Shown: piece by piece, positions 17,473 through 26,995 of the stretch
How the letters are laid out: each line of letters opens with the position of its first letter
Position numbering within the stretch: position 1 is the first letter of the stretch
Assembly: GCF_000428525.1 (NCBI RefSeq)
Contig: NZ_AUAC01000002.1
Coordinates: 372,001 to 436,000, forward strand
Direction: 5' to 3'
DNA length: 64,000 nt
Origin: Hellea balneolensis DSM 19091
GTDB taxonomy: Bacteria > Pseudomonadota > Alphaproteobacteria > Caulobacterales > Maricaulaceae
Notes under the pieces: model-generated
Told to the model about the DNA's origin: nothing
The model's input: only the letters and a program-made list of their open reading frames with translations
The model's database searches: none
Program-made: the position numbers and the translations under genes

Positions 17473-18888
17473 ATGGTGAAACAGAATCACATGAAAACGG
17501 CTAATGACAATGCCCCAAGTTCCGAAACTGTAAAGCAGCATGGAACAAACTTTGCTCTGTCTCCCTCAAATCACGTTTCTAAAAGAGCGGTACAAGATAA
17601 TCACCCAAGCTCAATTCCTGATTTAATCACAAATGACGAATTACAAGAAGATCAAGGCCTGACAACTAGCCTAAAACTAACCTTGGGTTGCTGGTTGGCC
17701 GCACTCCTTCTCGCGATTGGGACGTTCAGTCTAAATGCGTCTACAGGTCCTAAAGTATTCGCAAGCTTGTCACTTCTTTGGACAGGTATGTGGGCTAGCT
17801 ACGTCTCTGCGGACTACGGCAAATGGCGTGTAAGTGAACTTTCAGTCGTCACAGCCATGTGCGGTCTCTTGGGAACAGTCATAGTCTCGGCGGCTTATTT
17901 CAATGTAGGCCTCACTATTACCGATGGCCTTATTTTAATGAGTATTATTCCCCTTTTCGTGGGGTTTATACTTAAATCACGTATCTGTGTTTTAGCATCT
18001 ATCTGCGCGTCACTCATATGGGGCGCTTTGAATTTCTCAGGCGTTACTGAACAATCCGATATAATGTTTTTGTTTCCCGCAATTTGGGCTGCACAAATAT
18101 TCATTGGAACTAAAATTCGATCCGGAATGGTTATAACTTTAGCAGTTCTAACGGCCTATTATTGGGCCGCAAATATAATATTCACACACTGGAGCGTGGG
18201 TAACTTACCCCTCACATTCGGAACAGCCGCGGTTTTTATATGCGGATTAGCTCATCACAGGGCGGGCAAAGCCGCAGAGGATAATTTGATTACAGGTAGT
18301 TCAGTCCATATTTATGCGGGATGGCTTGCCGCGGTAATTGGCGCGATAGGGTTTCAATATTTCTGGTTGGTTCCGGACGCAATTGCAACTGAAACGGCCT
18401 CGTTGAGTTCAAACGGATTATTAATATGGAAAGCCATTGTTTCATTCGCGCTTGCAACAGTTTTTTGCAGCGCAATTATACGCTATAAATTTACGCAAAT
18501 CTCTCTTGCCGGAATTTTTCTGCTGACAGCCGCATCGGCACTTATACCTTTAATGCTATGGATTCCGTCTTGGCCTCAAAACCTTACAGCAGCCATACCC
18601 GGCTTGAGCGTTGTCCCAACAATGGGTATTCTTATTGGCTCAGCCATTATAGCCTCAGCACTTGGTATGATGCTTAATGGCGTCAGGCGTCACGCCCCTG
18701 TCATGATAGGAATGGGACTTGTTATGTTGTTTGCCGAAGCTGCCCTTCTCTACAAGCCAGACCTTATGACACTCGATAATGCGATCATCTTCACGGCTGG
18801 AACACTCATATCTCTCGCTATCGGCGCAGCCATTGCTGGCTCAAGTCTGGCCCATCAAGCCCCTGCACCTCGGTTAAAGCACAGTTAG
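17473..18888 (+). CDS. Polytopic membrane protein of unknown function
   Basis: This roughly 471-residue protein has an N-terminal polar region (about 1-60, with N-E-x-x-x-D-x-G) followed by 12 or more hydrophobic segments to the end. The repeated paired helices with short loops recall DUF2157-type membrane proteins, but no catalytic or transport motif was recognised. Possible starts are TTG 17464, ATG 17473 and ATG 17491; none has a strong Shine-Dalgarno sequence, and 17473 is used. It lies 122 bases after the coiled-coil gene on the same strand. Its 3' end overlaps the convergent rhomboid gene by 15 bases. Confidence 0.7.
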   Translation: MVKQNHMKTANDNAPSSETVKQHGTNFALSPSNHVSKRAVQDNHPSSIPDLITNDELQEDQGLTTSLKLTLGCWLAALLLAIGTFSLNASTGPKVFASLSLLWTGMWASYVSADYGKWRVSELSVVTAMCGLLGTVIVSAAYFNVGLTITDGLILMSIIPLFVGFILKSRICVLASICASLIWGALNFSGVTEQSDIMFLFPAIWAAQIFIGTKIRSGMVITLAVLTAYYWAANIIFTHWSVGNLPLTFGTAAVFICGLAHHRAGKAAEDNLITGSSVHIYAGWLAAVIGAIGFQYFWLVPDAIATETASLSSNGLLIWKAIVSFALATVFCSAIIRYKFTQISLAGIFLLTAASALIPLMLWIPSWPQNLTAAIPGLSVVPTMGILIGSAIIASALGMMLNGVRRHAPVMIGMGLVMLFAEAALLYKPDLMTLDNAIIFTAGTLISLAIGAAIAGSSLAHQAPAPRLKHS

Positions 18889-19551
18889 GCGAGTAGATTT
18901 AGGCATTACAAAAAGTGGTGCCAGTATCATACCTGCAACATAACCCCCAATATGAGCGGGCCATGCGATACCTATTCCGATGAAGTTCTCCAGCAATACC
19001 ATAACGAGGTTGATTGCGGCCCATCCAACACCAAATTGAACCATCTTGTCTCGGCCGCCGATTGCCCAGCCGCCCGCCGCAAATAATGCGGAAGCACCTC
19101 CTGAGGCGCCAACAGCCCCCGTCAAGGTAAGCTGCGCATTCGTGGCAGCCCACCATCCCCATTGAAAAACACCTCCGATAATCACGCCAGCAAAGAAGAT
19201 AATTAAAAAATCTCTGTTCGCTCTTGAAACCTTTCCTCGGGAGGCCGCCTGTAATTTTGCGCCGCGGATAAGCGCAATACCAAATACAATCGTCATACCC
19301 GCATTCATGATAACATGCCCCCAGCCACCATGCAGTAAGCCATGCCCAATCAAGCTAATGGCATGTGTTGTAATATCTGTGCCGCTACTCCCTAGAGGCC
19401 GCAACACGCCAAACTTATCCAAGTTCACCCTAATCACATAAGGCATTAGCCCGATCAAAATCTGTATGGCGATAAATATACCCGCCAAATAAGCCGGAGC
19501 TTTCTCAGTAAAATTGAACATGGGTTCACGAGGGCGCTTGGGAGTTGTCAT
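18874..19551 (-). CDS. Rhomboid-family intramembrane serine protease
   Basis: This 225-residue protein has six or so membrane segments. The Ser-His dyad is visible: S150 in the motif G-A-S-G-G-A-S-A and H200 in W-P-A-H-I-G-G-Y-V-A-G. H79 and N83 in H-G-G-W-G-H-V-I-M-N fit the oxyanion-side H-x-x-x-N motif. Rhomboids cut single-pass membrane proteins inside the bilayer; the substrate here is unknown. GAGGCGG precedes the ATG at 19551. It is convergent with, and overlaps, the upstream membrane gene. Confidence 0.9.
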   Translation of the reverse strand: MTTPKRPREPMFNFTEKAPAYLAGIFIAIQILIGLMPYVIRVNLDKFGVLRPLGSSGTDITTHAISLIGHGLLHGGWGHVIMNAGMTIVFGIALIRGAKLQAASRGKVSRANRDFLIIFFAGVIIGGVFQWGWWAATNAQLTLTGAVGASGGASALFAAGGWAIGGRDKMVQFGVGWAAINLVMVLLENFIGIGIAWPAHIGGYVAGMILAPLFVMPKSTRLTVL

Positions 19552-19651
19552 GTTCCGCCTCTAGCTCTTTTTTCAATTCTGTAAAAGTTTTATCTGGGCT
19601 CTTTGCGTTTCAGCAGAATCGGAAAAGATATAGTGCTGAAAGGAATGAACT

Positions 19652-20326
19652 GTGCAATCTGTTCTAAACACATGGTATGTTCAAGTTGCGGGACAGTCGT
19701 ATGGCCCGTATAGCGATGCGCAGATGAAGGCCTATGTCCGTGAAGGCCGTGTTGCACCTCAATCCCTGATCAGCGCTTCAGAAACACAGAGCTATGCGCC
19801 TGCACAACATTTCACTGAATATTCGGCTTGGTCTTCACAAGATATAGCCCATGCACAAGCCCTCATCCAGCAAACTGTCTTGCGGCCTATGTCTAATGTT
19901 GGCGGCGGCGTACTAGCACGTCAGATGCAGCCAGCCTCACATGCACCGCAAAGTCTGGCTCCAACACCTAGTCCGGCGCAACAGCCCCAATTTATACCTC
20001 AGATCGCTTATCAAGAAAGTCCTGTTGCCTCGACACATTCCGCAAAGAAAACTGTCTTTATGGTGATGGCAGAAATCCGCTCAGAAAATGGATTTCAGTT
20101 TTTACAAGCGTTACAACAAGAAGGAATTGCGCAGCGCATAGGAGATTCCGTATGGCTTTTGAAAAGTGAAACCAATGTTCAGCAACTCCGCAACCGCTTG
20201 AGCCAGACCCTCACCAAGGATGACCGTTTATTCCTTTTAGATAGCTTTGCGAATGAAACAGCTTGGTTTAATATTGGCTCAGACATGGACGTAAGAATAC
20301 GCGAGCTCTGGGATTTAGAAACTTAA
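19652..20326 (+). CDS. GYF_2-domain-like protein of unknown function
   Basis: Residues 7-50 resemble the GYF_2 (DUF4339) fold: [14 protein letters not shown], then helical [16 protein letters not shown]. In other bacteria this fold is a small adaptor domain often N-terminal to membrane regions. A Pro/Gln-rich linker (about 85-125) leads to a C-terminal alpha/beta segment (about 128-224) that I do not recognise; it contains no membrane segment. The start is a GTG at 19652. A nearby ATG at 19645 is out of frame. It is convergent with the carbonic anhydrase gene (4-base overlap). Confidence 0.65.
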   Translation: MQSVLNTWYVQVAGQSYGPYSDAQMKAYVREGRVAPQSLISASETQSYAPAQHFTEYSAWSSQDIAHAQALIQQTVLRPMSNVGGGVLARQMQPASHAPQSLAPTPSPAQQPQFIPQIAYQESPVASTHSAKKTVFMVMAEIRSENGFQFLQALQQEGIAQRIGDSVWLLKSETNVQQLRNRLSQTLTKDDRLFLLDSFANETAWFNIGSDMDVRIRELWDLET

Positions 20327-20844
20327 ATTTCTTTCAATCCCTCTTTAAAGCGCTTTGCATTAGCCACATAAATTTCTGAATTCATACGCAACATCGCAAA
20401 ATGCTGTTCACTGAGCGTTTTAATGACGCGCCCTGGTGAACCCACGACCATTGATCCATCTGGAATTTCCTTTCCTTCAGTAATCAATGCATGTGCCCCG
20501 ATAATACAATTTTTGCCAATTTTAGCGCCGTTTAATATAGTCGCGCCGATTCCGATGAGGCTATTATCCCCAATCGTGCAGCCATGAAGCATAACTAAAT
20601 GGCCGACAATGACGCCCTCACCTAAAGTCAGCGGCATTCCAGGGTCTGTGTGCAAAACAGCATTGTCTTGGACATTTGACCGCGCGCCGATTTTTATAAG
20701 ATCATTATCACCGCGCAAGACAGCTCCAAACCAAGCAGAACTACCTTCCTGCATTTCCACATTGCCTAAGACTTGGGCATTTGGCGCAACATAGACATCA
20801 TCGGCTAATTTTGGCGCGACGCCATCGAGAGAATAGACAGCCAT
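20323..20844 (-). CDS. Gamma-carbonic anhydrase family hexapeptide protein
   Basis: This 173-residue left-handed beta-helix protein is of the YrdA/PaaY/gamma-carbonic anhydrase type. Three histidines at 65, 82 and 87 (V-L-H-T-D, V-G-H, M-L-H-G-C) match the zinc ligands of Cam-type enzymes. R44, D46 and N47 in L-R-G-D-N are also conserved. Whether it hydrates CO2 is not known from sequence, as many homologues show little activity. The start overlaps the DUF3126 stop (TAATG), making a cysE-DUF3126-gamma-CA operon likely. Confidence 0.9.
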   Translation of the reverse strand: MAVYSLDGVAPKLADDVYVAPNAQVLGNVEMQEGSSAWFGAVLRGDNDLIKIGARSNVQDNAVLHTDPGMPLTLGEGVIVGHLVMLHGCTIGDNSLIGIGATILNGAKIGKNCIIGAHALITEGKEIPDGSMVVGSPGRVIKTLSEQHFAMLRMNSEIYVANAKRFKEGLKEI

Positions 20845-21059
20845 TAAGCGTCGTCGAGATCTTGTTGGAGGATGGAGATATTCAAATCATATGAAATATC
20901 GTTCTTATCCTCATCATCGATATAGAGCAGGCCTAAAATTTCATCATTCAAATAGACCTCGACACTATCAGCCACTTTACGGGGTTTTATTGAAATACCT
21001 TCCGTGCCGAGACGTTTGCAAAGATAATTTTTAACAGAGAGAATTTGATCAGGGCTCAT
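20844..21059 (-). CDS. DUF3126 family protein
   Basis: This 71-residue acidic protein of unknown function contains [26 protein letters not shown] and an end rich in D and L. It matches the small alphaproteobacterial DUF3126 family, usually found beside cysE as here. AAGGAG precedes the ATG. It lies between cysE (21-base gap) and the gamma-carbonic anhydrase gene (1-base overlap). No function is known. Confidence 0.85.
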   Translation of the reverse strand: MSPDQILSVKNYLCKRLGTEGISIKPRKVADSVEVYLNDEILGLLYIDDEDKNDISYDLNISILQQDLDDA

Positions 21060-21080
21060 AGGGCCGCTCCTTATATTGAT

Positions 21081-21884
21081 TTAAAGTGTTTGCACCATTG
21101 ATTTGGCGGGATTGTCACAGCAAGGTCCGCCAACTGGCTTGGCTGGAACACCCGCAACTGTGCAGCCTTCAGGCACGGCCTTCAGGACAACGGATCCTGC
21201 TGCCACTTTTGACCCGTCGCCAATAATAATATTACCCAAAACAGAGGCATTTGCGCCAATTAGGACGCGATTCCCAATTTTAGGATGGCGATCTTGATCC
21301 GCTTTACCGGTTCCGCCCAATGTTACACCTTGAAGGACAGAACATTCATTTCCGATGACAGCTGTTTCACCCATAACAAATCCCGTCGCATGATCAAGCA
21401 TGATGCCATGTCCGATTTTCGCGGCCGGGTTAATATCGACGCCAAAAAGTTCGGAGCTTCGGTTTTGGAGATGAAAAGATAACAGATCACGACCGCTATT
21501 ATAAAGGGCATGAGAACAGCGGTAAGTCTGTATCGCCATGAAACCTTTGAAATATAAAAAGGCTTGTAAGAAAGAGGTGCAAGCCGGATCGCGTTCTTTA
21601 ACGGCCAGCAAGTCTTTAGCGGCATATTCAACAATTTTAGGGTCCGCTTCCATGGCTTCTGTTAAAATCTTACGAAGCTTAAGCGTCGAAAAATCTGGGG
21701 TCGCAAGTTTCTCTGATAGGTGGTTTACGAGTGCGCCGCCTAAATTATCTTGATCCAAAATTGTGGCGTGTAAGAGTGATGAAAGCGCGACTTCTTTCGT
21801 AGCATAAGTCGCGGCTTCTTGTTTGAGTAACGACCACACGCATATATCGGAATTGCGATCTGCCGCGAGATTTACAGTTCCCAT
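21081..21884 (-). CDS. cysE: Serine O-acetyltransferase
   Basis: CysE makes O-acetylserine from serine and acetyl-CoA, the first step of cysteine synthesis. The 267-residue protein has an N-terminal helical domain and a C-terminal hexapeptide beta-helix. The catalytic D164-H165 lie in M-L-D-H-A-T-G, followed by G-E-T-A-V-I and V-T-L-G-G-T-G-K. The C-terminal tail is longer than a minimal CysE tail; whether it still binds cysteine synthase cannot be said. It heads the operon with DUF3126 and the gamma-carbonic anhydrase gene. Confidence 0.95.
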   Translation of the reverse strand: MGTVNLAADRNSDICVWSLLKQEAATYATKEVALSSLLHATILDQDNLGGALVNHLSEKLATPDFSTLKLRKILTEAMEADPKIVEYAAKDLLAVKERDPACTSFLQAFLYFKGFMAIQTYRCSHALYNSGRDLLSFHLQNRSSELFGVDINPAAKIGHGIMLDHATGFVMGETAVIGNECSVLQGVTLGGTGKADQDRHPKIGNRVLIGANASVLGNIIIGDGSKVAAGSVVLKAVPEGCTVAGVPAKPVGGPCCDNPAKSMVQTL

Positions 21885-21975
21885 GATGTGACCCTTCTAT
21901 TCGCTATATTCATAGATAAGGAGCTGATCCAGAAAAGCCAAATAAATTATTCGAGAATATCAGCCCTTCCGCTGG

Positions 21976-23433
21976 CTAATCTTTAAGTTCACGCCAATAT
22001 TCAGCCAAATCTCGCTTTACTTCAGGCGCCAATATGTACAGGCCGATAAGGTTAGGTATTGCCATAACGAAGATTAGCGCATCTGCAAAATCCAATATGG
22101 CGCTGAGCTGTACCGACGCCCCTATCACGATAAAGAGGCAAAATATTAGGCTGAATGTTAGCTCTTTGCCTTTGCCTTCACCAAATATATATGTCCAGCC
22201 TTTGGTCCCGTAATAGGCCCAGGCCAACATGGTTGAAAACGCAAAAAGAAAAGCAGCGATAGAAAGCGGGATGGGTGACCAAGAGAGTTTAGACGCAAAA
22301 GCTGCAGAGGTCAGTTCAATGCCTTTTACATCCCCATTCATTATTGTAGCCGTGTCAAAGCAGGTCACAAGGACCAGACCCGTCAATGTACATATAACGA
22401 CAGTATCAATAAAAGGTTCGAGCAATGCAACGAAGCCCTCTGTCAATGGCGCCTCTGTCTTTACAGCTGAATGCGCAATGGCTGCAGAGCCCAAGCCCGC
22501 CTCATTAGAAAAGACCGCGCGCTGAAAGCCAATAATCATAACGCCCAGCATGCCGCCGCCCGCGCCTTGTAATGTGAAAGCTCCGGATAAAATACTGGCA
22601 AAAGCTGAAGGTAATTGCGCGGCATTCATAACAAGGACAAAAAGAGCTCCGATAATATATAGTGCCACCATGAAGGGGACGAGCTTGACTGTTGTGTTCG
22701 CAATAGACTTAATGCCGCCGATAATAATCAAAGCGACCAAAACCGCCATGACTAGTCCCACTGCCCAACCATAGCCTACGAGTAGACTTGATGTTTGACC
22801 GCCTGTGACTTCAAGAAGCTGCACATAAGCTTGGTTGGATTGGAACATATTCCCGATGCCGAGGCATCCAATCACGATGCTGGCGGCAAAAAACAGCCCT
22901 AAAAACTTACCAAATTTCACCATGCCTTTAGCTGCAAGCCCATCTCTAAGATAATACATAGGGCCGCCCGAAACACTGCCGTCGGCGTTTACCGTGCGGT
23001 ATTTAACGCCCAATGTGCACTCAACAAATTTCGTTGTCATGCCTAAGAAACCTGCCAGAATAACCCAAAATATAGCGCCCGGGCCACCTATGGAGACTGT
23101 CACAGCAACAGCGCCGATATTCCCAATGCCAACAGTTCCTGACACCGCCGCCGTTAAAGCTTGGAAATGGGTGATCTCGCCCAAATGTTTGGGGTCAGAA
23201 AATTTACCCCTTACAATATCAAGCGCATGTTTAAAGCCGCGTAAATTGATAAATCCCAGATAAACCGTAAAAAAACTGGCCGCAAAGATAAGCCATAAAA
23301 CAATGAGAGGAAGCTCTGTGCCAAATACAGGCACAGAAAAAAAGATGAATCTTGAGAGCGCATCTGTCAGTGGCTGCACAAGATCATTGATCCAAGTATC
23401 AAGGCTTGCCGCTTTAAGTGTCATGTCTTGCAT
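21976..23433 (-). CDS. Sodium:alanine symporter (AGCS family)
   Basis: This roughly 485-residue protein has about 10-11 membrane helices. It has the AGCS signature G-S-V-S-G-G-P-M-Y-Y-L-R-D-G-L, the early A-A-V-S-G-T-V-G-I-G-N-I-G motif, and later F-S-N-E-A-G-L-G-S-A-A-I-A-H. The family imports alanine or glycine with sodium. The frame is open upstream into queF. ATG 23433 (or 23424) gives a normal N-terminus and does not overlap queF, so it is chosen. Confidence 0.93.
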   Translation of the reverse strand: MQDMTLKAASLDTWINDLVQPLTDALSRFIFFSVPVFGTELPLIVLWLIFAASFFTVYLGFINLRGFKHALDIVRGKFSDPKHLGEITHFQALTAAVSGTVGIGNIGAVAVTVSIGGPGAIFWVILAGFLGMTTKFVECTLGVKYRTVNADGSVSGGPMYYLRDGLAAKGMVKFGKFLGLFFAASIVIGCLGIGNMFQSNQAYVQLLEVTGGQTSSLLVGYGWAVGLVMAVLVALIIIGGIKSIANTTVKLVPFMVALYIIGALFVLVMNAAQLPSAFASILSGAFTLQGAGGGMLGVMIIGFQRAVFSNEAGLGSAAIAHSAVKTEAPLTEGFVALLEPFIDTVVICTLTGLVLVTCFDTATIMNGDVKGIELTSAAFASKLSWSPIPLSIAAFLFAFSTMLAWAYYGTKGWTYIFGEGKGKELTFSLIFCLFIVIGASVQLSAILDFADALIFVMAIPNLIGLYILAPEVKRDLAEYWRELKD

Positions 23434-23453
23434 AAAATAAGTGATATCAGCTG

Positions 23454-23915
23454 CTAGCCCCGACCACGATATGGGGGAACCCCTTGATCGGGTATCCAAA
23501 GGCCCGCAGGCGCCTTTCCAAATTGATAGAACACATCAATGGGAATGCCTCCGCGTGGATACCAGTAACCGCCAATACGTAACCATTTAGGATTAATCTC
23601 TTTGACAAGCCGTTGCCCAATGCCCGTAGTACAGGCTTCATGAAAGTCGCCGTGATTGCGAAAAGACCCTAAGAATAATTTAAAGGCCTTGCTCTCAACA
23701 ATCCATTCATCCGGGCAATAATCGACAACCAAGTGAGCAAAGTCAGGTTGACCGGTCACCGGGCAAATGCTGGTAAATTCAGGCGCTACAAGCCTTACCA
23801 TATAGTTTTCATCACATGGGTTTTTAACCCGCTCCAAAACAGCTTCATCGGGTGAGCTTGGAAGCCCTTGCATATGTCCGAGTTGGTCGAGTTTGTCGTA
23901 GCGCGTTTCCGTCAT
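23454..23915 (-). CDS. queF: NADPH-dependent preQ0 reductase
   Basis: QueF reduces 7-cyano-7-deazaguanine to preQ1 in queuosine synthesis, converting a nitrile to an amine. The 153-residue length fits the unimodular type. Catalytic C51 lies in [12 protein letters not shown] with D58. The QueF motif [15 protein letters not shown] follows, and the C-terminal R-G-G-I-P-I-D substrate site is present. It is upstream of the AGCS symporter on the same strand with a 20-base gap. Confidence 0.96.
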   Translation of the reverse strand: MTETRYDKLDQLGHMQGLPSSPDEAVLERVKNPCDENYMVRLVAPEFTSICPVTGQPDFAHLVVDYCPDEWIVESKAFKLFLGSFRNHGDFHEACTTGIGQRLVKEINPKWLRIGGYWYPRGGIPIDVFYQFGKAPAGLWIPDQGVPPYRGRG

Positions 23916-23953
23916 GAGCGCGGGTTAGCGGGGTTTCCCGCAAAGGGCAAGTC

Positions 23954-25138
23954 TTACACTGATTTGGTTAGGGGTTTTGCTGAAGACGGACTTTTTAATT
24001 CACGAACAAGCTTACTCCCCGGGACCTCTACATAATGATAGGTCAAATGTGAGACCCCAATGACAACACACAGATAGATCATCAACCATAAATCCCCGCC
24101 CCACCCGGCATCCCAATTTTGAGAAAAATGACTTAGAACTGTGTTGCCCAAGATTGAAAAGGCAATCGAAATAATGACGTGAGTCATATAGGTCGAGTAG
24201 GATATCTTAGCGAGGTAGCGGAAAACCTTTCGACTCATAAAACGTGAAATAATACCGCCATCAAAGGCGAATATCAAAATGAATGCGAGCAAGAACGGGG
24301 CTACAAAAAATTGAAATTTCCCGCCGCAAAAAATGATGAAAAGGGTTGAAGCTAAAATAATGCCGACCTCTAAAATAGAAAATGTGTAGATCCGCGTTTT
24401 AGACGTCATCACCTGAACTTTAGGCTTTAATTCTCTATAGGCTTTTGCCGCAATCATACCGATGAAAAAGCCAGCCATGCATCGCAAAACAGCATAATCA
24501 TAAGTGATATCCATATTCGGCTTTAACTGATAAAGCATAGCATATATCGCCAATGCAATTGCGCCCAAAGTAAGAAAATTCAAAAGGGATTTCGGGCGCG
24601 CCCAAAGCATAATTGCAAGGAATGCAAAATAAGTGAAAAATTCCGCGCTGATTGTCCATGCCGGAGGATTGAACGTCAGGCTGTTATTCAAGCCGATAGC
24701 ATGAGTGAGGGTCAGGTGACTTAGAAGGCTGCCCCACCCCTCTTTTGCGCCCGCTGTGAAAGGCAGAATTTCACCCATCTCATGAGACGCGATTCCAACC
24801 TTGTGAGCCCATAAGCGCAAAATCGCAAAACCGAAAAATATCACAAACATAAAAAGGTGCAGCGGATAGAGCCGTGCAAAACGCTTCTTGATAAAGGCTT
24901 TGGCGTCGGAATCATTATTAAACTTACCATCATAGAGGTAAAACATAAGGAAGCCAGATAGCGCAAAAAATAGATCAATAATAACCGCCCCATTATTGAA
25001 AAACGTCAGGCTGTTAATGTGTGAGAACCAGATCGTATGATAAATAGCCACAAATAGCGCCAAAAGCCCCCGAAACCCGTCAAGAGCGGCGAAATACTGA
25101 CTCTGGCCATATGGCTTTAGTTTTATGCACGCTGTCAT
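23954..25138 (-). CDS. Acyltransferase 3 (OafA-like) membrane protein
   Basis: This 394-residue protein has about ten membrane helices. The early Y-F-A-A-L-D-G-F-R-G-L-L-A motif and the following Y-H-T and F-F-A-L-S-G-F-L-M are diagnostic for the acyltransferase 3 family, with R23 and H39 in the usual positions. Members O-acetylate or otherwise acylate sugars of surface polysaccharides or lipids from the cytoplasmic side. The acceptor is unknown and there is no glycan cluster nearby. AAGGA precedes the ATG at 25138. Confidence 0.92.
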   Translation of the reverse strand: MTACIKLKPYGQSQYFAALDGFRGLLALFVAIYHTIWFSHINSLTFFNNGAVIIDLFFALSGFLMFYLYDGKFNNDSDAKAFIKKRFARLYPLHLFMFVIFFGFAILRLWAHKVGIASHEMGEILPFTAGAKEGWGSLLSHLTLTHAIGLNNSLTFNPPAWTISAEFFTYFAFLAIMLWARPKSLLNFLTLGAIALAIYAMLYQLKPNMDITYDYAVLRCMAGFFIGMIAAKAYRELKPKVQVMTSKTRIYTFSILEVGIILASTLFIIFCGGKFQFFVAPFLLAFILIFAFDGGIISRFMSRKVFRYLAKISYSTYMTHVIISIAFSILGNTVLSHFSQNWDAGWGGDLWLMIYLCVVIGVSHLTYHYVEVPGSKLVRELKSPSSAKPLTKSV

Positions 25139-25255
25139 GCTTTTCCTTGGCTTATGCGCTCTTACAAAAAAGGCGCGAAGATTAAATTAACAGCTTGCAA
25201 GAGCTGTGCTAAGTCAGCATGAAAATCATTAACAAAACTGTGAGGGAGAAAAATT

Positions 25256-26365
25256 GTGAAATCACGTGCGGCAGTGGCTTTTGAGGCTGGAAAAGATCTA
25301 GAAATCGTAGAAGTCGATCTCGAAGGCCCGAAACCGGGCGAAGTTCTGGTCGAAATTAAAGCCACAGGTATTTGCCATACGGATGCGTTCACCCTCTCAG
25401 GCGATGACCCTGAAGGGGCTTTCCCTGCTATTTTAGGCCATGAAGGTGCAGGCATTGTGCGCGAAGTCGGCAAAGGCGTGACATCGCTAGAGGTGGGCGA
25501 TCATGTCATCCCGCTTTATACCGCTGAATGCCGCGAATGTGACTTCTGCCTCCACCCCAAAACCAATCTCTGCCAATCCGTGCGGTCAACCCAAGGCCAA
25601 GGCGTGATGCCAGATGGAACCTCGCGATTTAGCTATAAGGGTCAGAAAATATTACATTATATGGGATGTTCGACTTTTTCGAACTTTACGGTTCTGCCCG
25701 AAGTCTCCCTCGCGAAAATCCGCAAAGATGCGCCCTTTGATATGGCTTGCTATATTGGCTGCGGCGTGACGACGGGTGTTGGCGCGGTGATTTACTCCGC
25801 TAAAGCCGAACCTAATTGCGTAGCCGTTGTCTTTGGTCTCGGCGGGATTGGGCTAAACGTTATTCAGGGTCTAAAGATGATTGGCGCAAAGCAAATTGTC
25901 GGCGTTGACCTGAACCCCGAACGCGAAGCCATCGCTCGCAATTTCGGCATGACCGATTTCGTCAATCCCACAAAAATCAAAGGCGACCTGACGGGCCATA
26001 TCGTCGATATCACAGGCGGCGGCGCGGATTATACCTTTGAATGTATCGGTAATGTTGACGTTATGCGCGTGGCGCTAGAGTCATGTCACAAAGGCTGGGG
26101 CGAGAGCTATATCATTGGCGTGGCGGGCGCGGGCAAAGAAATCTCCACCCGCCCCTTCCAACTCGTCACAGGTCGCAGCTGGAAAGGCGTCGCCTTTGGC
26201 GGGGCCAGAGGCCGCACAGACGTGCCCTCCATCGTCGATATGTATATGGATGGCCGCATCCAAATCGATCCGCTCATCACCCATAAAATGGGCATTGAAG
26301 ATATCAATAAAGCGTTTCATCTCATGCATAAAGGCGAGAGTATTCGGAGTGTTGTGGAGTTTTAG
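25256..26365 (+). CDS. adhC: S-(hydroxymethyl)glutathione dehydrogenase (class III ADH)
   Basis: This glutathione-dependent formaldehyde dehydrogenase oxidises S-hydroxymethylglutathione to S-formylglutathione with NAD. The 369-residue protein has catalytic zinc ligands C40 and H62 (G-I-C-H-T-D, G-H-E-G-A-G). Structural zinc cysteines are at 92, 95, 98 and 106. The Rossmann G-L-G-G-I-G motif and the class-III-like R-G-R-T-D segment near the C-terminus are present. It starts at GTG 25256 after GAGGGAG. Its usual partner, S-formylglutathione hydrolase, lies 7 kb away at the end of the same block rather than next to it. Confidence 0.96.
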   Translation: MKSRAAVAFEAGKDLEIVEVDLEGPKPGEVLVEIKATGICHTDAFTLSGDDPEGAFPAILGHEGAGIVREVGKGVTSLEVGDHVIPLYTAECRECDFCLHPKTNLCQSVRSTQGQGVMPDGTSRFSYKGQKILHYMGCSTFSNFTVLPEVSLAKIRKDAPFDMACYIGCGVTTGVGAVIYSAKAEPNCVAVVFGLGGIGLNVIQGLKMIGAKQIVGVDLNPEREAIARNFGMTDFVNPTKIKGDLTGHIVDITGGGADYTFECIGNVDVMRVALESCHKGWGESYIIGVAGAGKEISTRPFQLVTGRSWKGVAFGGARGRTDVPSIVDMYMDGRIQIDPLITHKMGIEDINKAFHLMHKGESIRSVVEF

Positions 26366-26377
26366 GTCATTGCTGTC

Positions 26378-26405
26378 TGCATCATTTTATGCAATATAAG
26401 ATGAT
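26378..26405 (+). promoter_or_regulatory. Possible operator upstream of the vapB-like gene
   Basis: A short inverted repeat TGCAT-N6-ATGCA, with overlapping ATCAT and ATGAT arms, lies 17-45 bases before the antitoxin start. VapB-type proteins usually bind inverted repeats in their own promoter. The arms are only 5 bp, so this is weak. Confidence 0.3.
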
Positions 26406-26421
26406 ATTAGAGGAGCCGGCC

Positions 26422-26613
26422 ATGAGAACGACAGTTACAATCGATGATGAGTTATATGAAAGTGCTAAAGAACTGACAGGTATTGAAAGCCAGTCTGAAC
26501 TTGTCAGAGTCGCTTTCAAAGCACTCGTGTCCCGTGAAAGTGCTCGCCGTTTGGCCCTTTTGGGGGGAACACAACCTCACCTTAGGGCAGCACCACGGCG
26601 GCGACCAGAATAA
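26422..26613 (+). CDS. vapB: VapB-type antitoxin
   Basis: This 63-residue protein has an N-terminal ribbon-helix-helix pattern: M-R-T-T-V-T-I-D-D-E-L-Y, then S-E-L-V-R-V-A-F-K-A-L. A short basic tail carries R-R-L-A-L-L-G-G-T-Q-P, as in DUF2191-type VapB antitoxins. AGGAG about 8 bases upstream supports the ATG at 26422 over an upstream in-frame ATG. It is followed 2 bases later by the PIN-domain toxin and should bind and inhibit it while repressing the operon. Confidence 0.9.
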   Translation: MRTTVTIDDELYESAKELTGIESQSELVRVAFKALVSRESARRLALLGGTQPHLRAAPRRRPE

Positions 26614-26615
26614 AT

Positions 26616-26990
26616 ATGCGCTATCTTGCGGATACATCCATTTGGGTAGATTTTCTGGCCTTTAACAATCCTACGTTAGGGACATATCTCAACGATGATA
26701 AAATAAGCATTCACCCTTATGTGACAGCGGAAGTCGCTCTAGGGTCTCTCTCCGACAGGACGCTTATCATTGAGACGATGGAAACATTGCCGCCTGTTGA
26801 AATTGCTACGCATGATGAAGTCATGAATTTAATCGAAACTGAGAAGTTATATAGCCGCGGCATTGGCTATGTTGATATGCACCTCCTAGCCTCAGTCATG
26901 TTGGAAAAGAACTGCCTGCTATGGACAAAGGACAAGCGCTTATTAGCTGCGGCCCAAGACTTCGGTCTTGGCGTCGATTTCATGGGATAG
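26616..26990 (+). CDS. vapC: VapC-type PIN-domain toxin ribonuclease
   Basis: This 124-residue PIN-domain ribonuclease probably cuts tRNA or rRNA when freed from its antitoxin. The acidic active site is complete: D6 in L-A-D-T-S, E39 in V-T-A-E-V, D87 in G-Y-V-D-M-H-L and D106 in T-K-D-K-R-L. The length is normal. It pairs with the vapB-like gene 2 bases upstream. The next gene, a transporter, starts 5 bases after its stop, so read-through into the metabolic genes is likely. Confidence 0.93.
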   Translation: MRYLADTSIWVDFLAFNNPTLGTYLNDDKISIHPYVTAEVALGSLSDRTLIIETMETLPPVEIATHDEVMNLIETEKLYSRGIGYVDMHLLASVMLEKNCLLWTKDKRLLAAAQDFGLGVDFMG

Positions 26991-26995
26991 GTTAG

